DNA of 64,000 nt from Puia dinghuensis (GTDB lineage Bacteria > Bacteroidota > Bacteroidia > Chitinophagales > Chitinophagaceae), in contig NZ_BMJC01000001.1 of the NCBI RefSeq assembly GCF_014642875.1, positions 911,335-975,334 on the forward strand, written 5' to 3'. The stretch's first letter is position 1, and the number at the start of each line of letters is the position of its first letter. The notes under the pieces are model-generated. The model was not told where the DNA came from, searched no databases, and worked only from the letters and a program-made list of their open reading frames with translations. Positions 35,521-43,832 of this stretch are shown piece after piece. The translations under genes and the position numbers were made by a program.

Positions 35521-36816
35521 TTATCGTCGGTGAGTTTCTATCATCTCCACGATGGCCCTGCGGCCAAAATATTGCGCCCAGCTGAGGGCCGTGCCACGAT
35601 AGGCCTTATCCTTCAGATGCAGATCGGGAGCGGCGGAAAGGGCCATCCGCGCCAGCTCCTCATCGTTTCGTTCGGCAGCGAAGTGCAGCAAGGTCTTGTC
35701 CCATTCCCCATACAGGTGATTCACCGAGGCTGGGTCTTTTGCCAGCAGCTGACGCGCCCTGTCCTTCCAGTTCATATCCCAGGCATCCAGCACCGTGAAT
35801 CCGGCGCCACAGCTCACCAGCCATTCACCCGCGGCCGGCTGTTGGCAATGTACGGCCAACTGCATCAGGGTCATCCCATTGGCGAGCGGCCTGTTCAGCC
35901 CGGCGGGGCTGACCAATGGCCGCAGCCGCTTCAGTGCTTCACTGTCGCCGCGGCCCACCGCTTCGGCAACTATTACTTCCTGTGGTGACGGCGGATGAGC
36001 CAATAGCCGGTCGGTGATCAGCCACCAGGTTTGACCTTCCCCCACCGTCACAAATCCCAGCTGTTCGTAGGTGCGCCGGCCCGCATCGGTTGAATTCAGG
36101 ACGGCGTAGCGATAGCCTCTTTCCCGCGCATAGTGACAGGCCGCGAGCGTCACCGCCTTGCCAATGCCGATATGCCGGGCGCGGGGCACAACCCCGACAT
36201 GATAGATACCGGCGGCGCCATGTGGTCCCGTGCTAAGGAACACGACGCTGTGGGCAACCACCTTTCCCTTCCATCGGGCGATGAAGCGGGTCCACTGCCC
36301 GGGCAGTTCGGCATTTTGGGGTGAAGGCACGATCACCTGCGCATAAGGCAGGTCTTTGATCCCATCGAGGGAAAGCGTATTGTCTATGACGATGCTAAGC
36401 TCTTTTGGCGTGGGATGATGGGTCTGCACCCGAAGAAGGTCAAGCCCCATCCAGCGGGGACGCCAGCCGGGTTGAAAACCACGGGCCAGCAACAGCACGC
36501 CCAGATCGGCAGGCTGTGGCGGGTCCAACGACCAGCAACCAGCGCCTTTTGGCGGATGCCGTAAGTAAAAAGTGATCAGTTCGTCCAGTTGTTTTCCTGC
36601 CTGGTCAGGCTGTAGCCGGGGGAATGGAATCATAGAGGGACTATGCGCCGACCCGCTGGTCCAGATAAGCTCACCGGCAGAAACGATGCTGCCGCCAAGC
36701 GTTATGGCCTCTTGTTTGAATAAGGTGGTATGGTTGATGGCAGCCGCTTCTTCCAATTGTCGCGGGCTGGCCTCGTCTTGCAAGAGCATGGGATGACTAA
36801 AGTGTTCTTGCGGCAA
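35521..36816 (-). CDS. GNAT acetyltransferase fused to ankyrin repeats
   Basis: 431 residues. Residues about 165-255 are a GNAT domain with the acetyl-CoA loop VVPRARHIGIGKAVTLAACHYARERGYR and the following NSTDAGRRTYEQLGF. Residues about 285-430 carry ankyrin-like repeats (NGMTLMQLAVHCQQPAAGEWLVSCGA, DKTLLHFAAERNDEELARMAL, GTALSWAQYFGRRAIVEMI). The N-terminal ~150 residues look like a second, degenerate GNAT half. The ankyrin part may choose the protein substrate. Start overlaps the end of the sigma-like gene 36797-37177 by 20 bp, suggesting coupling. Confidence 0.82.
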   Translation of the reverse strand: MPQEHFSHPMLLQDEASPRQLEEAAAINHTTLFKQEAITLGGSIVSAGELIWTSGSAHSPSMIPFPRLQPDQAGKQLDELITFYLRHPPKGAGCWSLDPPQPADLGVLLLARGFQPGWRPRWMGLDLLRVQTHHPTPKELSIVIDNTLSLDGIKDLPYAQVIVPSPQNAELPGQWTRFIARWKGKVVAHSVVFLSTGPHGAAGIYHVGVVPRARHIGIGKAVTLAACHYARERGYRYAVLNSTDAGRRTYEQLGFVTVGEGQTWWLITDRLLAHPPSPQEVIVAEAVGRGDSEALKRLRPLVSPAGLNRPLANGMTLMQLAVHCQQPAAGEWLVSCGAGFTVLDAWDMNWKDRARQLLAKDPASVNHLYGEWDKTLLHFAAERNDEELARMALSAAPDLHLKDKAYRGTALSWAQYFGRRAIVEMIETHRR

Positions 36817-37177
36817 AGGTAAACAGTTCTCTCAGCAATTCCGGTGGAAGCGAAGAAGGTATTGCATCGACCATCACCGTTTGCTCCACGGAAGCAGCAG
36901 GAGCCTTCAGCTGCTCCATACACTTGTTGCGCACGGCAAGATAGAGAAGGGCCTTCACCTTTTTGACGCTGTCCACCTCCTTCCGTTTGCTCCAAAGCAG
37001 AAAAAAAGCCTCGATCGTCATTTTGCGGGCAAGAAGCCGGTGCTGCAACAGCATCTGCGAAAAGGAAAAAAGCTCGGGATAATACTCGAAAAAGAGGACT
37101 TTAAACGCCTCAGGAAAACCATGGCGCAAATACCGGATACTAAAATCCCTTTCCCCTGCTTCTCTCTCGGTGATCAT
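36797..37177 (-). CDS. Sigma-70 region-2-like protein lacking region 4
   Basis: 126 residues. Residues 15-92 follow ECF region 2: FPEAFKVLFFEYYPELFSFS, then MTIEAFFLLWSKRKEV and VKALLYLAVRNKCMEQLK. After that only ~34 residues remain and there is no region 4 helix-turn-helix, so -35 recognition is missing. It may be a truncated sigma factor, an RNA polymerase-binding decoy or a regulator. It is encoded between an unknown protein and the GNAT-ankyrin gene in one minus-strand operon. Confidence 0.65.
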   Translation of the reverse strand: MITEREAGERDFSIRYLRHGFPEAFKVLFFEYYPELFSFSQMLLQHRLLARKMTIEAFFLLWSKRKEVDSVKKVKALLYLAVRNKCMEQLKAPAASVEQTVMVDAIPSSLPPELLRELFTFAARTL

Positions 37178-37200
37178 ACGGAAGCGGCTTGATTTAAGAA

Positions 37201-37581
37201 TTAATTTAAGAGATGATCGTCCCAGTAAGGATTGCTATTGCCATCGCCGAAGTTGCCTGTCCAGGGCAGATAACATTCGGAATAATAATTTTCGATAGCC
37301 AGGCCTACGGCTTCGGTCAACCCCGTCGACTCTTTCTCGATGTCCGCCCAGATGTCTTTCTTGTTATAGACAAGCGCCATGGATTCGACCTCCCCTTCAG
37401 GGAAACTGACGAGGAAGATCACCACGGTATTGACAAGAATGGGCTTGACAACAAGCGGGCTCCACCGGCCTTCGAAGAAATACTCTACTTCGAAGGTCTT
37501 TTCGAACGGAAGATGCTCCTGGATGGAGGAAGCGTATGGGATATTCTTTAACCTGTTGAGTTTTAATCGAAAACCTGACAT
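37201..37581 (-). CDS. Hypothetical protein, first in the sigma-like/GNAT operon
   Basis: 126 residues, acidic C-terminus (NPYWDDHLLN), one moderately hydrophobic strand (VNTVVIFLVSF) but no convincing signal peptide or membrane span. I do not recognise a family. The 23-bp gap to the region-2-like gene suggests co-transcription and a shared task. Confidence 0.55.
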   Translation of the reverse strand: MSGFRLKLNRLKNIPYASSIQEHLPFEKTFEVEYFFEGRWSPLVVKPILVNTVVIFLVSFPEGEVESMALVYNKKDIWADIEKESTGLTEAVGLAIENYYSECYLPWTGNFGDGNSNPYWDDHLLN

Positions 37582-37713
37582 AGTTATACAATTAAGGCAT
37601 TACCATTTGTTCGGTTAGAAACTAAGGACAGACAGGTCATTGGTTAAAACACGATGTGCTTAACAGGATATGGTGGGAACAGGAGTGAAATTAATAGGTT
37701 TACGACTTCGCAA

Positions 37714-37731
37714 TGTAGAATTAATTCTACA
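37714..37731. promoter_or_regulatory. 18-bp perfect palindrome upstream of a two-component operon
   Basis: TGTAGAATTAATTCTACA is a perfect 18-bp palindrome in the 239-bp divergent spacer, 90 bp before the response regulator start and about 130 bp from the start of the divergent operon. The size and symmetry fit a dimeric operator, for example for the adjacent NarL-type regulator. No other feature is seen in this spacer. Confidence 0.5.
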
Positions 37732-37820
37732 GGCGGTTGTTTTTTAATATTGAATTTAGCATTATTGTTCACTTTAGGAGTAAACACTTACCTGACAATG
37801 CAGGCCTGTTCTATACAAAT

Positions 37821-38432
37821 ATGCAACCACAAATATTATTGGCAGATGATCACAGCATGATTCGAAAAGGTCTGAAGCTATTATTGCAATTGCACCTCGG
37901 GTTTTCCGAAGTGTCCGAAGTGGTAAGTTGTAACGAGCTGATGAAAGAGCTGGGCAAAAAGAAATACTCCCATCTGGTATTGGACATTATTTTGTCCGAT
38001 GGGAGCACACTGGAGATCCTGCCGAATATCCGCAAGCTCTACCCCGATCTCCGCATCATGGTCTTTTCCATGCAGCCCGCCGAGGTCTATGGCAAAGCCT
38101 TACGGCAATACGGCATCGAACACTATCTGCCAAAGACCACCCCCGAAGAAGAAACCATCCGTCTTCTGCGGCGTTTCTTGCTCAACGAACAGACTTCCCG
38201 GGATAGTCTTGACGTACGCTATCCCAACAACCCGTTTTCGGCCCTGGCCCCCCGTGAGCTGGAGATACTCCATTATGTGCTGAAGGGAATGGGCACAAAA
38301 GAGATTGCCGAGACGCTCAACATAAAAATGAACACGGTCTCCACCGTCAAGAACCGCATCTTCGAGAAAACCCTCACGACAAACCTGAAAGAATTGATAG
38401 AATTGGCTACCTTGTATAATGTTAATTATTAA
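37821..38432 (+). CDS. NarL/LuxR-family response regulator
   Basis: 203 residues from the ATG at 37821 (MQPQILLADDHSMI); a TTG 28 codons upstream is rejected. Receiver domain 1-120 with acidic pocket D9/D10, phospho-acceptor Asp55 (VLDIIL) and Lys in YLPKTTPEEE. The C-terminal LuxR-type HTH is LAPRELEILHYVLKGMGTKEIAETL. It overlaps the Reg_prop sensor kinase gene by 14 bp, so the two almost certainly form a phosphorelay pair. Confidence 0.93.
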   Translation: MQPQILLADDHSMIRKGLKLLLQLHLGFSEVSEVVSCNELMKELGKKKYSHLVLDIILSDGSTLEILPNIRKLYPDLRIMVFSMQPAEVYGKALRQYGIEHYLPKTTPEEETIRLLRRFLLNEQTSRDSLDVRYPNNPFSALAPRELEILHYVLKGMGTKEIAETLNIKMNTVSTVKNRIFEKTLTTNLKELIELATLYNVNY

Positions 38433-41400
38433 GATAACTGGTTTATCTTTTTGGCTGTGCAGTGTTTGCCTTTTCCTATCGGCCCAGTCTAATTATCATA
38501 TTCAACGTTTTTCCACCGACAACGGTCTTCCCTCCAACGGCATCAAGGGGCTGCAATGGGATGAAAACACCGGTTTCCTCTGGATCGCTACGGAGGCCGG
38601 GATGGTCCGTTACAACGGCGCCGATTTCCAGGTCTTTAATAAGGCCACCTCACCGGAAATGTACTCCGAGCGCATGCTTTTCCTGCTCCGCACACGGGAT
38701 GGCCGCATCTATACATCGGATGAAGCCGGCGATATTTTCTTTGTCATGCAGAACAAGCTGCAGTTCGTCGGCCAGGTAAAGGTGGATACCCGTCCTTCCT
38801 CCTTTAAACTGACCGGCCTGGCCGCATCCGGCCGGTTGTTCAGACAGTCGTCCCAGCAGCCGCCAGCCAATTTCGGGTTCGATTGGTTCAACGAACAGCT
38901 GGTGCCGCTGGACGAAAACAGGCTCCTGTTGACCCATATCGGCCCGGATAGCATCAGCATATTCGATTACCGCGCCGGCCGGCCGGTTCCTGCCTTCCTT
39001 ACTTCAGCAGAAAAGGGGTCCAGGCTGTTCTATCTCGATCACCACCTCTTCGTATTTCATCCCATCCATGGCTTCTGCCGGATGGATCCTGACACGCCGC
39101 GAAAAATTCCCGTTGCCCTGGAGGGGTGGTCGACCCTTTCGGGCAAACCCATCCTTGTTTGGGACAACGGGATGCTTAACCCGCTGCTGATAAGCGGCAG
39201 CAACGTATGGACCCTTCACTATACAGGCGAAAAATTACAGTCCCGGCTCATTTGCACCGCCCTGCCACGGGATGCGCTGCTCTCCTATCTGAAATACGAC
39301 AGCGCCAGCGGCCTGCTTTTCGTGGGGACACAATCCAAGGGCATTATCATCATCCGGAAGAACGAGGTAAGGGCAGTGAAAAAAGCCGTTACGGTGCCCG
39401 AACAACCAACGGCCTATTACAGCCAGGTAGCCTTCCCCGCAGCCTCCCTGCTCACCGGAAGGGGTGATGTCCTGGGCGGCGCTCCGAATGGCCCGGCCGT
39501 GCGTGCGTTTCCAGGAGAATTCAGCAACTTCGTCCTTATGGACTCCGACAGCACCTTCTGGTACAGTTATGGAGACACCATTCACAGCTTCTCCTTCCGG
39601 ACACACCGGTCGATGACTGTGCCGGCAGAACCCGGCGCCATCACCAACGGTTTTACCTGGTCGGAAGGCAAGCTCTACGTCGCCAATGCCATCGGCGTGG
39701 GCGTGCTGAGTGCCGGAAAGATCGATTACCAATACCGGTACCCGCAATCCAACATCAACAGTAATGTCCCCTTTTCCATGGTGGAGATGAGCCCGGGCTG
39801 CTTAGCGATAGCTACCTGCAACGGTTTGTTCCGCTACCACGTCGCGGGCCACCGCCTGGACACCCTATGGCGCATACCCGGTATTTGTGCGCGCGCCTTG
39901 TGGAAATACAAAGGTTATCTCTTTGTCGGAACCTATGGCCGCGGCATCTGGCTTTACCGGGATGGGGTCTTCCGGGAGATTCCGCTGGACAAGAAAAGCT
40001 ATCTGCTCTACGCACATTGCTTCATCCCCGACAAACTGGGCTATTGCTGGATAAGTACCAACCATGGGCTCTTCCGGGCGCGGCCGGATGATATGACGGC
40101 GGCCTTTGACAAGAACTCCTTTGAAAAGGAGGACCAGGACATCTATTATCATTATTATGGCCGCGAAGACGGAATGGACATCACCGAGCTCAACGGGGGA
40201 TGCACGCCATGTGCGCTGGCGTTGAATGACACGACGCTATCCTTCCCCTCGATGGATGGATTGGTATGGGTCGATCCCGAGAGGCCCATCCCGACAATAC
40301 CGGATGGCGCCATCTATATCGACGCTTTCATGGCCGACAGCCAGCGGGTCAACATCACCAGTCTCGTAAGACCGCTGCTTTCCGCCAATACCCGCGATCT
40401 GAGCTTTAACCTCGCCTTTCCCGCCTGGGCCAACAGGGAAAATCTCCATATCGAATACAAATTAGACCCCTGGTCCAAAGATTGGGAAAAGCTCGACGGG
40501 AGCCATGGCCCGGAATTGCACTTCAGTAACCTGCCCTATGGTGACTACCGGTTACTGGTCCGTAAGACCGGCGGATTCGACAACGCCAACGTCGCCCTTG
40601 CCGTCAGCAGCTTCTATATCCGGCCGCATTGGTATCAACAACCCTGGAGCTGGCTGCTCAACATCTGTCTGCTGAGCGCTCTCGTCATAGCCCTTGTCCG
40701 CTGGCGGACCCGGCGATTCCAGATAAGACAGCACAACCTGGAAACACAGATCGCTGAAAAGACCCGCGAGCTGCAGGTGAAGAACGAAGAGCTCGAAAAG
40801 ACCGATCTTATCAAGACCAGGCTCATCTCGATCATCAGTCACGACCTGGTGACCCCGTTGCGCTTCCTGCATCTGACCGGGAAGAACCTCATCGAAAAAA
40901 AAGAAGAGCTCACCGAGGGACTGCTCCATGAGGCCATTGCCGAGATGGCCAGCACCTCCAAAGAGCTGGAACTGCTCTCCACCAATATCCTCAACTGGAT
41001 AAAATACCGCAATGAAGACCGGCGTCTTGCCAAGGAAAGCTTCGACCTCTATGAACTGGTGACCCAGTTGTGTGGCATTTTCAATGCCCTGGCCCGGCAA
41101 AAACATCTCCGTATTATCAATGGGGTCGACGCAGGCCTCGTCCTTTATCAGTATATCGAACCGGTGAAGATCGTTTTGTACAATCTGATCCTCAACGGGA
41201 TCAATTTTACAACAGAAGGCTATATCCGCATCTGCAGCATTCGCGACCGGGAAGGCGTTGCCTTACAGATACAGGACACCGGGGTCGGGATGACACAAGA
41301 CCAGATAAATAATGTCCTGGCCGACCAGATCATCATTTCCTCCGCTAATGTCGACAATCGAAAAGGCAACGGCCTGGGATATCTTATCATCAAAGACCTG

Positions 41401-41481
41401 ATGAAGATCATCCGCGGAAACCTGAGTATTCGCAGCGAGAAGGAAAAAGGAACAACCGTAACGGTGTGGATACCCACCTAA
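38419..41481 (+). CDS. Reg_prop sensor histidine kinase
   Basis: 1020 residues: signal peptide (1-23), periplasmic two-component-regulator propellers (starts FSTDNGLPSNGIKGLQWD, FLWIATEAGMVRYNG), a Y_Y_Y-like beta domain (about 630-735), one membrane helix (about 744-765), a coiled-coil linker and HisKA/HATPase_c. Phospho-acceptor His808 lies in IISHDLVTPLRFL; ATP-binding N box NLILNGINF, G1 DTGVGM and G2 GNGLGY follow. No receiver or AraC domain is fused; the upstream NarL regulator overlapping by 14 bp is the likely partner. The ligand is unknown, but Reg_prop kinases often sense glycans. Confidence 0.92.
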   Translation: MLIIKITGLSFWLCSVCLFLSAQSNYHIQRFSTDNGLPSNGIKGLQWDENTGFLWIATEAGMVRYNGADFQVFNKATSPEMYSERMLFLLRTRDGRIYTSDEAGDIFFVMQNKLQFVGQVKVDTRPSSFKLTGLAASGRLFRQSSQQPPANFGFDWFNEQLVPLDENRLLLTHIGPDSISIFDYRAGRPVPAFLTSAEKGSRLFYLDHHLFVFHPIHGFCRMDPDTPRKIPVALEGWSTLSGKPILVWDNGMLNPLLISGSNVWTLHYTGEKLQSRLICTALPRDALLSYLKYDSASGLLFVGTQSKGIIIIRKNEVRAVKKAVTVPEQPTAYYSQVAFPAASLLTGRGDVLGGAPNGPAVRAFPGEFSNFVLMDSDSTFWYSYGDTIHSFSFRTHRSMTVPAEPGAITNGFTWSEGKLYVANAIGVGVLSAGKIDYQYRYPQSNINSNVPFSMVEMSPGCLAIATCNGLFRYHVAGHRLDTLWRIPGICARALWKYKGYLFVGTYGRGIWLYRDGVFREIPLDKKSYLLYAHCFIPDKLGYCWISTNHGLFRARPDDMTAAFDKNSFEKEDQDIYYHYYGREDGMDITELNGGCTPCALALNDTTLSFPSMDGLVWVDPERPIPTIPDGAIYIDAFMADSQRVNITSLVRPLLSANTRDLSFNLAFPAWANRENLHIEYKLDPWSKDWEKLDGSHGPELHFSNLPYGDYRLLVRKTGGFDNANVALAVSSFYIRPHWYQQPWSWLLNICLLSALVIALVRWRTRRFQIRQHNLETQIAEKTRELQVKNEELEKTDLIKTRLISIISHDLVTPLRFLHLTGKNLIEKKEELTEGLLHEAIAEMASTSKELELLSTNILNWIKYRNEDRRLAKESFDLYELVTQLCGIFNALARQKHLRIINGVDAGLVLYQYIEPVKIVLYNLILNGINFTTEGYIRICSIRDREGVALQIQDTGVGMTQDQINNVLADQIIISSANVDNRKGNGLGYLIIKDLMKIIRGNLSIRSEKEKGTTVTVWIPT

Positions 41482-41511
41482 GCAGACCCCGGGGTCCACT
41501 ACGCATAGCCA

Positions 41512-41634
41512 TCACAATAACGTATAGATAAGCAACACGGCCGCCGCAATGCCTATCAGAAAACAGATGAGCAGCGCTATGCCGCCCTTTAAGGAGATGG
41601 AAAATGGCCGGCGTTCTTTATCAGCTTTATCCAT
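41512..41634 (-). CDS. Small single-span membrane protein (40 aa)
   Basis: A 40-residue ORF: a charged N-terminus (MDKADKERRPFSIS), a Lys-Gly-Gly turn and one hydrophobic helix (GIALLICFLIGIAAAVLLIY), ending TLL. Its ATG lies inside the last codons of the L,D-transpeptidase gene, an 8-bp overlap typical of translational coupling. The composition is that of a real bitopic small protein, perhaps an accessory of the transpeptidase. Function unknown. Confidence 0.6.
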   Translation of the reverse strand: MDKADKERRPFSISLKGGIALLICFLIGIAAAVLLIYTLL

Positions 41635-42661
41635 GAATGATCGAAGAGTTGTCCAGATACTGGGCTGTCGGGTGATAGATGAACAAACAGCTTCCTCCTT
41701 TCACGGCATGAATGATCCGGGCGCTCATCTCGATGGGCAGGGCCGGGCATCCCAGGCTGGTGCCAAGATTGCCGTACTCCTGCATATACGGCTCGCCGAC
41801 ATAGGAGGCCCCATGCAGCACGATATTCCTTTTCAAGGCCTTGTCATTGTAACCGGGATCAACCCCATCGAGCCGGAGAGAAAGACCATTGCGGCCAACA
41901 TAGGTCCTTTCGGTAATATAGAACCCCAGGCTGCTTTTATAGGAATCCTCATCATTGGAGAAGGTGGAAGCAAATTCGTCACCGGAATTCTGCCCATGGG
42001 CGACATAAGTGCGGTAAAGCAGTTTTTTATGCTGAACGTCGATAACGTACATTCTTTTGCTGCGGGATGACTGGCTGAAATCACAAATGGACAGCACCGA
42101 TCGCTTGTGAATGGCGCCCTTTTTCAGCAGGTTATGATACCCACGCCACGCGTATTCGAATGCCTTCTGATCCAACCCCGTTTCTTGCAGGTTCATGGCC
42201 GTATAGATCATCGCCGCCTGGTTGATCACCCTCCGGAGTTCGGCAGATATAGTAGTTGTTTTCGCTACTTCGGTCGTTCTTGCCACCTCAGTCGCTCTTA
42301 TAGCCTCGACTTTTGTCGCCACTAGAGACGAAGTGGATTCCGCCTTCAGACCGGTGAAAGACTCCGGCATCGGGGCTATAGCGGTGGTGTTGGCGATGGC
42401 CGCAGTTACTTTCCCCACGCTCAGGGCCATCGGCGAAGCAACAAAAGCCTTCTCTTTGGGGAAGGCGCGCATCGCCACAACGGTTGGATGGTCTACATAT
42501 CGTTTGATGACGGTAGCAGTAAAAAAGGACAGGGGCTTCTTTTTATCGTTCAGAAAGCTATCGCCACCGTCGTATTTGGTGTTGCCGTTTATCATGGCCG
42601 GCGCAGTCAGTATCATGGAAGATAAGGTAACCTTGAATAGGAGGTTGGTTAACAAGCGCAT
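41627..42661 (-). CDS. L,D-transpeptidase (YkuD-like) family protein
   Basis: 344 residues with a signal peptide-like N-terminus, a low-complexity region (about 85-135, with ATEVARTTEVAKTT) and a catalytic domain from about 145. His283 (IVLHGASYVGEP) and Cys305 (SLGCPALP) are the expected catalytic residues of the YkuD_2 type. Such enzymes cross-link or remodel peptidoglycan in the periplasm. It is flanked in one minus-strand unit by a secreted protein (42 bp upstream) and a 40-residue membrane protein (overlapping). Confidence 0.85.
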   Translation of the reverse strand: MRLLTNLLFKVTLSSMILTAPAMINGNTKYDGGDSFLNDKKKPLSFFTATVIKRYVDHPTVVAMRAFPKEKAFVASPMALSVGKVTAAIANTTAIAPMPESFTGLKAESTSSLVATKVEAIRATEVARTTEVAKTTTISAELRRVINQAAMIYTAMNLQETGLDQKAFEYAWRGYHNLLKKGAIHKRSVLSICDFSQSSRSKRMYVIDVQHKKLLYRTYVAHGQNSGDEFASTFSNDEDSYKSSLGFYITERTYVGRNGLSLRLDGVDPGYNDKALKRNIVLHGASYVGEPYMQEYGNLGTSLGCPALPIEMSARIIHAVKGGSCLFIYHPTAQYLDNSSIIHG

Positions 42662-42703
42662 TGGATTTGGATTTAAGATAGGGTTAAGGATTGAATCATT
42701 CTC

Positions 42704-43132
42704 TCAAGGGCCGATCCGAAAACTCCGTCTTTCGACCAGGCCATTATCCCGGTATAAGTCATACCTGAACAAACCCGCATGGCAGAAATTGTACTTCTCG
42801 ATGATCAACAGCGGATCACGGATCTGGCGTATCTCGAACAACAGCTCATCCTTGTCATCAAAGAACCTCACCTTATAACGCCCCAGGGCGTCTGCCGGTA
42901 CGGTGATGACGATATCTCCGTTCTTCTCGCGACGTATAATGCCCGAAGGCACATACTCCAGGGCCGTATCCCTTTTGTATAACGTCTTTTCGGGGAGATT
43001 AGGTGTGTCGGAAGGGAAGGAATAAAAATAATTCCGGGCAGGAGCACCAGGGAGGTGCACCGGAATAAAAAAGAAGAGGAGAACGATGCCGGGAAAAAGC
43101 GCTTTTCCCGGTTGGGTCAACGGATAAAACAT
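42704..43132 (-). CDS. Secreted hypothetical protein
   Basis: 142 residues with an N-terminal hydrophobic segment (ALFPGIVLLFFFIPVHLPGAPA) likely to be a signal peptide. The rest is beta-rich (KNGDIVITVPADALGRYKVRFFDDKDELLFEIR) and ends with a conserved-looking basic strand. It resembles small periplasmic beta proteins of Bacteroidota but I cannot name a family. Immediately upstream of the L,D-transpeptidase gene, so an envelope role is plausible. Confidence 0.65.
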   Translation of the reverse strand: MFYPLTQPGKALFPGIVLLFFFIPVHLPGAPARNYFYSFPSDTPNLPEKTLYKRDTALEYVPSGIIRREKNGDIVITVPADALGRYKVRFFDDKDELLFEIRQIRDPLLIIEKYNFCHAGLFRYDLYRDNGLVERRSFRIGP

Positions 43133-43187
43133 TGATCTACAGGTTTATCAGGGTCGGATCAACCTACGCGGTAACCGTGGGACCATC

Positions 43188-43505
43188 CTAGTCGGTACCC
43201 GTGGGCCGGTTGTTGCGCAACCCCCGGCTTTCCGGCAGCGGTTTCTCTTGCGGCTCTTCCAGTTTGTTGCCCTTCATAGGGATCACCGGATTGGTAATAT
43301 CCTGAACTTTTGCCTCCAACAGGCAATATTCGCGTTGATTCTCCAACAGTTCGGCATGGGCCTGAACCATTTCCCGCTCGAGCTCGATGATCTTGCGTTG
43401 TTTACGGCTAATTTGTTTGCTCCTGGGCAGATAGCCCGCTATGACTGCGGCGACAAGCGCCAGGATAAAAACATAAATGTTGAGTGTTACGTCGAAAGTA
43501 GGCAT
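43188..43505 (-). CDS. Small membrane-anchored coiled-coil protein
   Basis: 105 residues: an N-terminal membrane helix (about 8-25, IYVFILALVAAVIAGYL), a basic stretch, a coiled coil (about 35-70, QRKIIELEREMVQAHAELLE) and a Pro/Arg-rich tail. Similar tiny anchored coiled-coil proteins occur widely; no function is known. It lies 55 bp upstream of the secreted protein gene and could be the first gene of the transpeptidase unit. Confidence 0.6.
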   Translation of the reverse strand: MPTFDVTLNIYVFILALVAAVIAGYLPRSKQISRKQRKIIELEREMVQAHAELLENQREYCLLEAKVQDITNPVIPMKGNKLEEPQEKPLPESRGLRNNRPTGTD

Positions 43506-43832
43506 AAAGGATCATTTTAATTCAAAATGAGATACCCGAAATGATCTGCACTTTTGCTAACCTCGACCATACATTAAGAGAGTACACTGGCTTTCAGTGC
43601 CTGAAGGGTAAAAGGTGCTCATAGAATACCGAATTTTTTTGTCCTATAAAAGTACCTTGCCGGGATACCGGCATTTACTCATTCACTAAAAAACACCCAC
43701 TAAATGAGACAAATAGCCAGATAATCATGTGCTTATAAGAGGTTGTCCCTATCCTCTCCACCCCTTTTCCCCTGCTTTGGCAATCGTATTATTTCTGTTA
43801 TATTTAATCTTCAAGGTTAAGGCACGATAAAC
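43506..43832. other. Intergenic spacer between divergent genes
   Basis: 327 bp without a credible gene. It holds a short hairpin (TGCCGG at 43658-43663 with CCGGCA at 43668-43673, loop GATA) followed by ATTTAC, and near its right end the promoter described at 43776-43806. I see no repeat or RNA gene here. Confidence 0.5.
43776..43806 (+). promoter_or_regulatory. Bacteroidota-type promoter of the second sensor kinase
   Basis: TTTG at 43776-43779, exactly 19 bp spacer, then TATATTTA at 43799-43806 (7 of 8 to TAnnTTTG). This is the best complete -33/-7 pair I found in the window. The start would lie near 43812, leaving a ~20-nt leader before the ATG at 43833. Confidence 0.65.

Noticed and set aside
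41485-41496. Palindrome GACCCCGGGGTC between convergent genes as a terminator
   Set aside because: No T run on either strand and only 12 bp; too weak to call.
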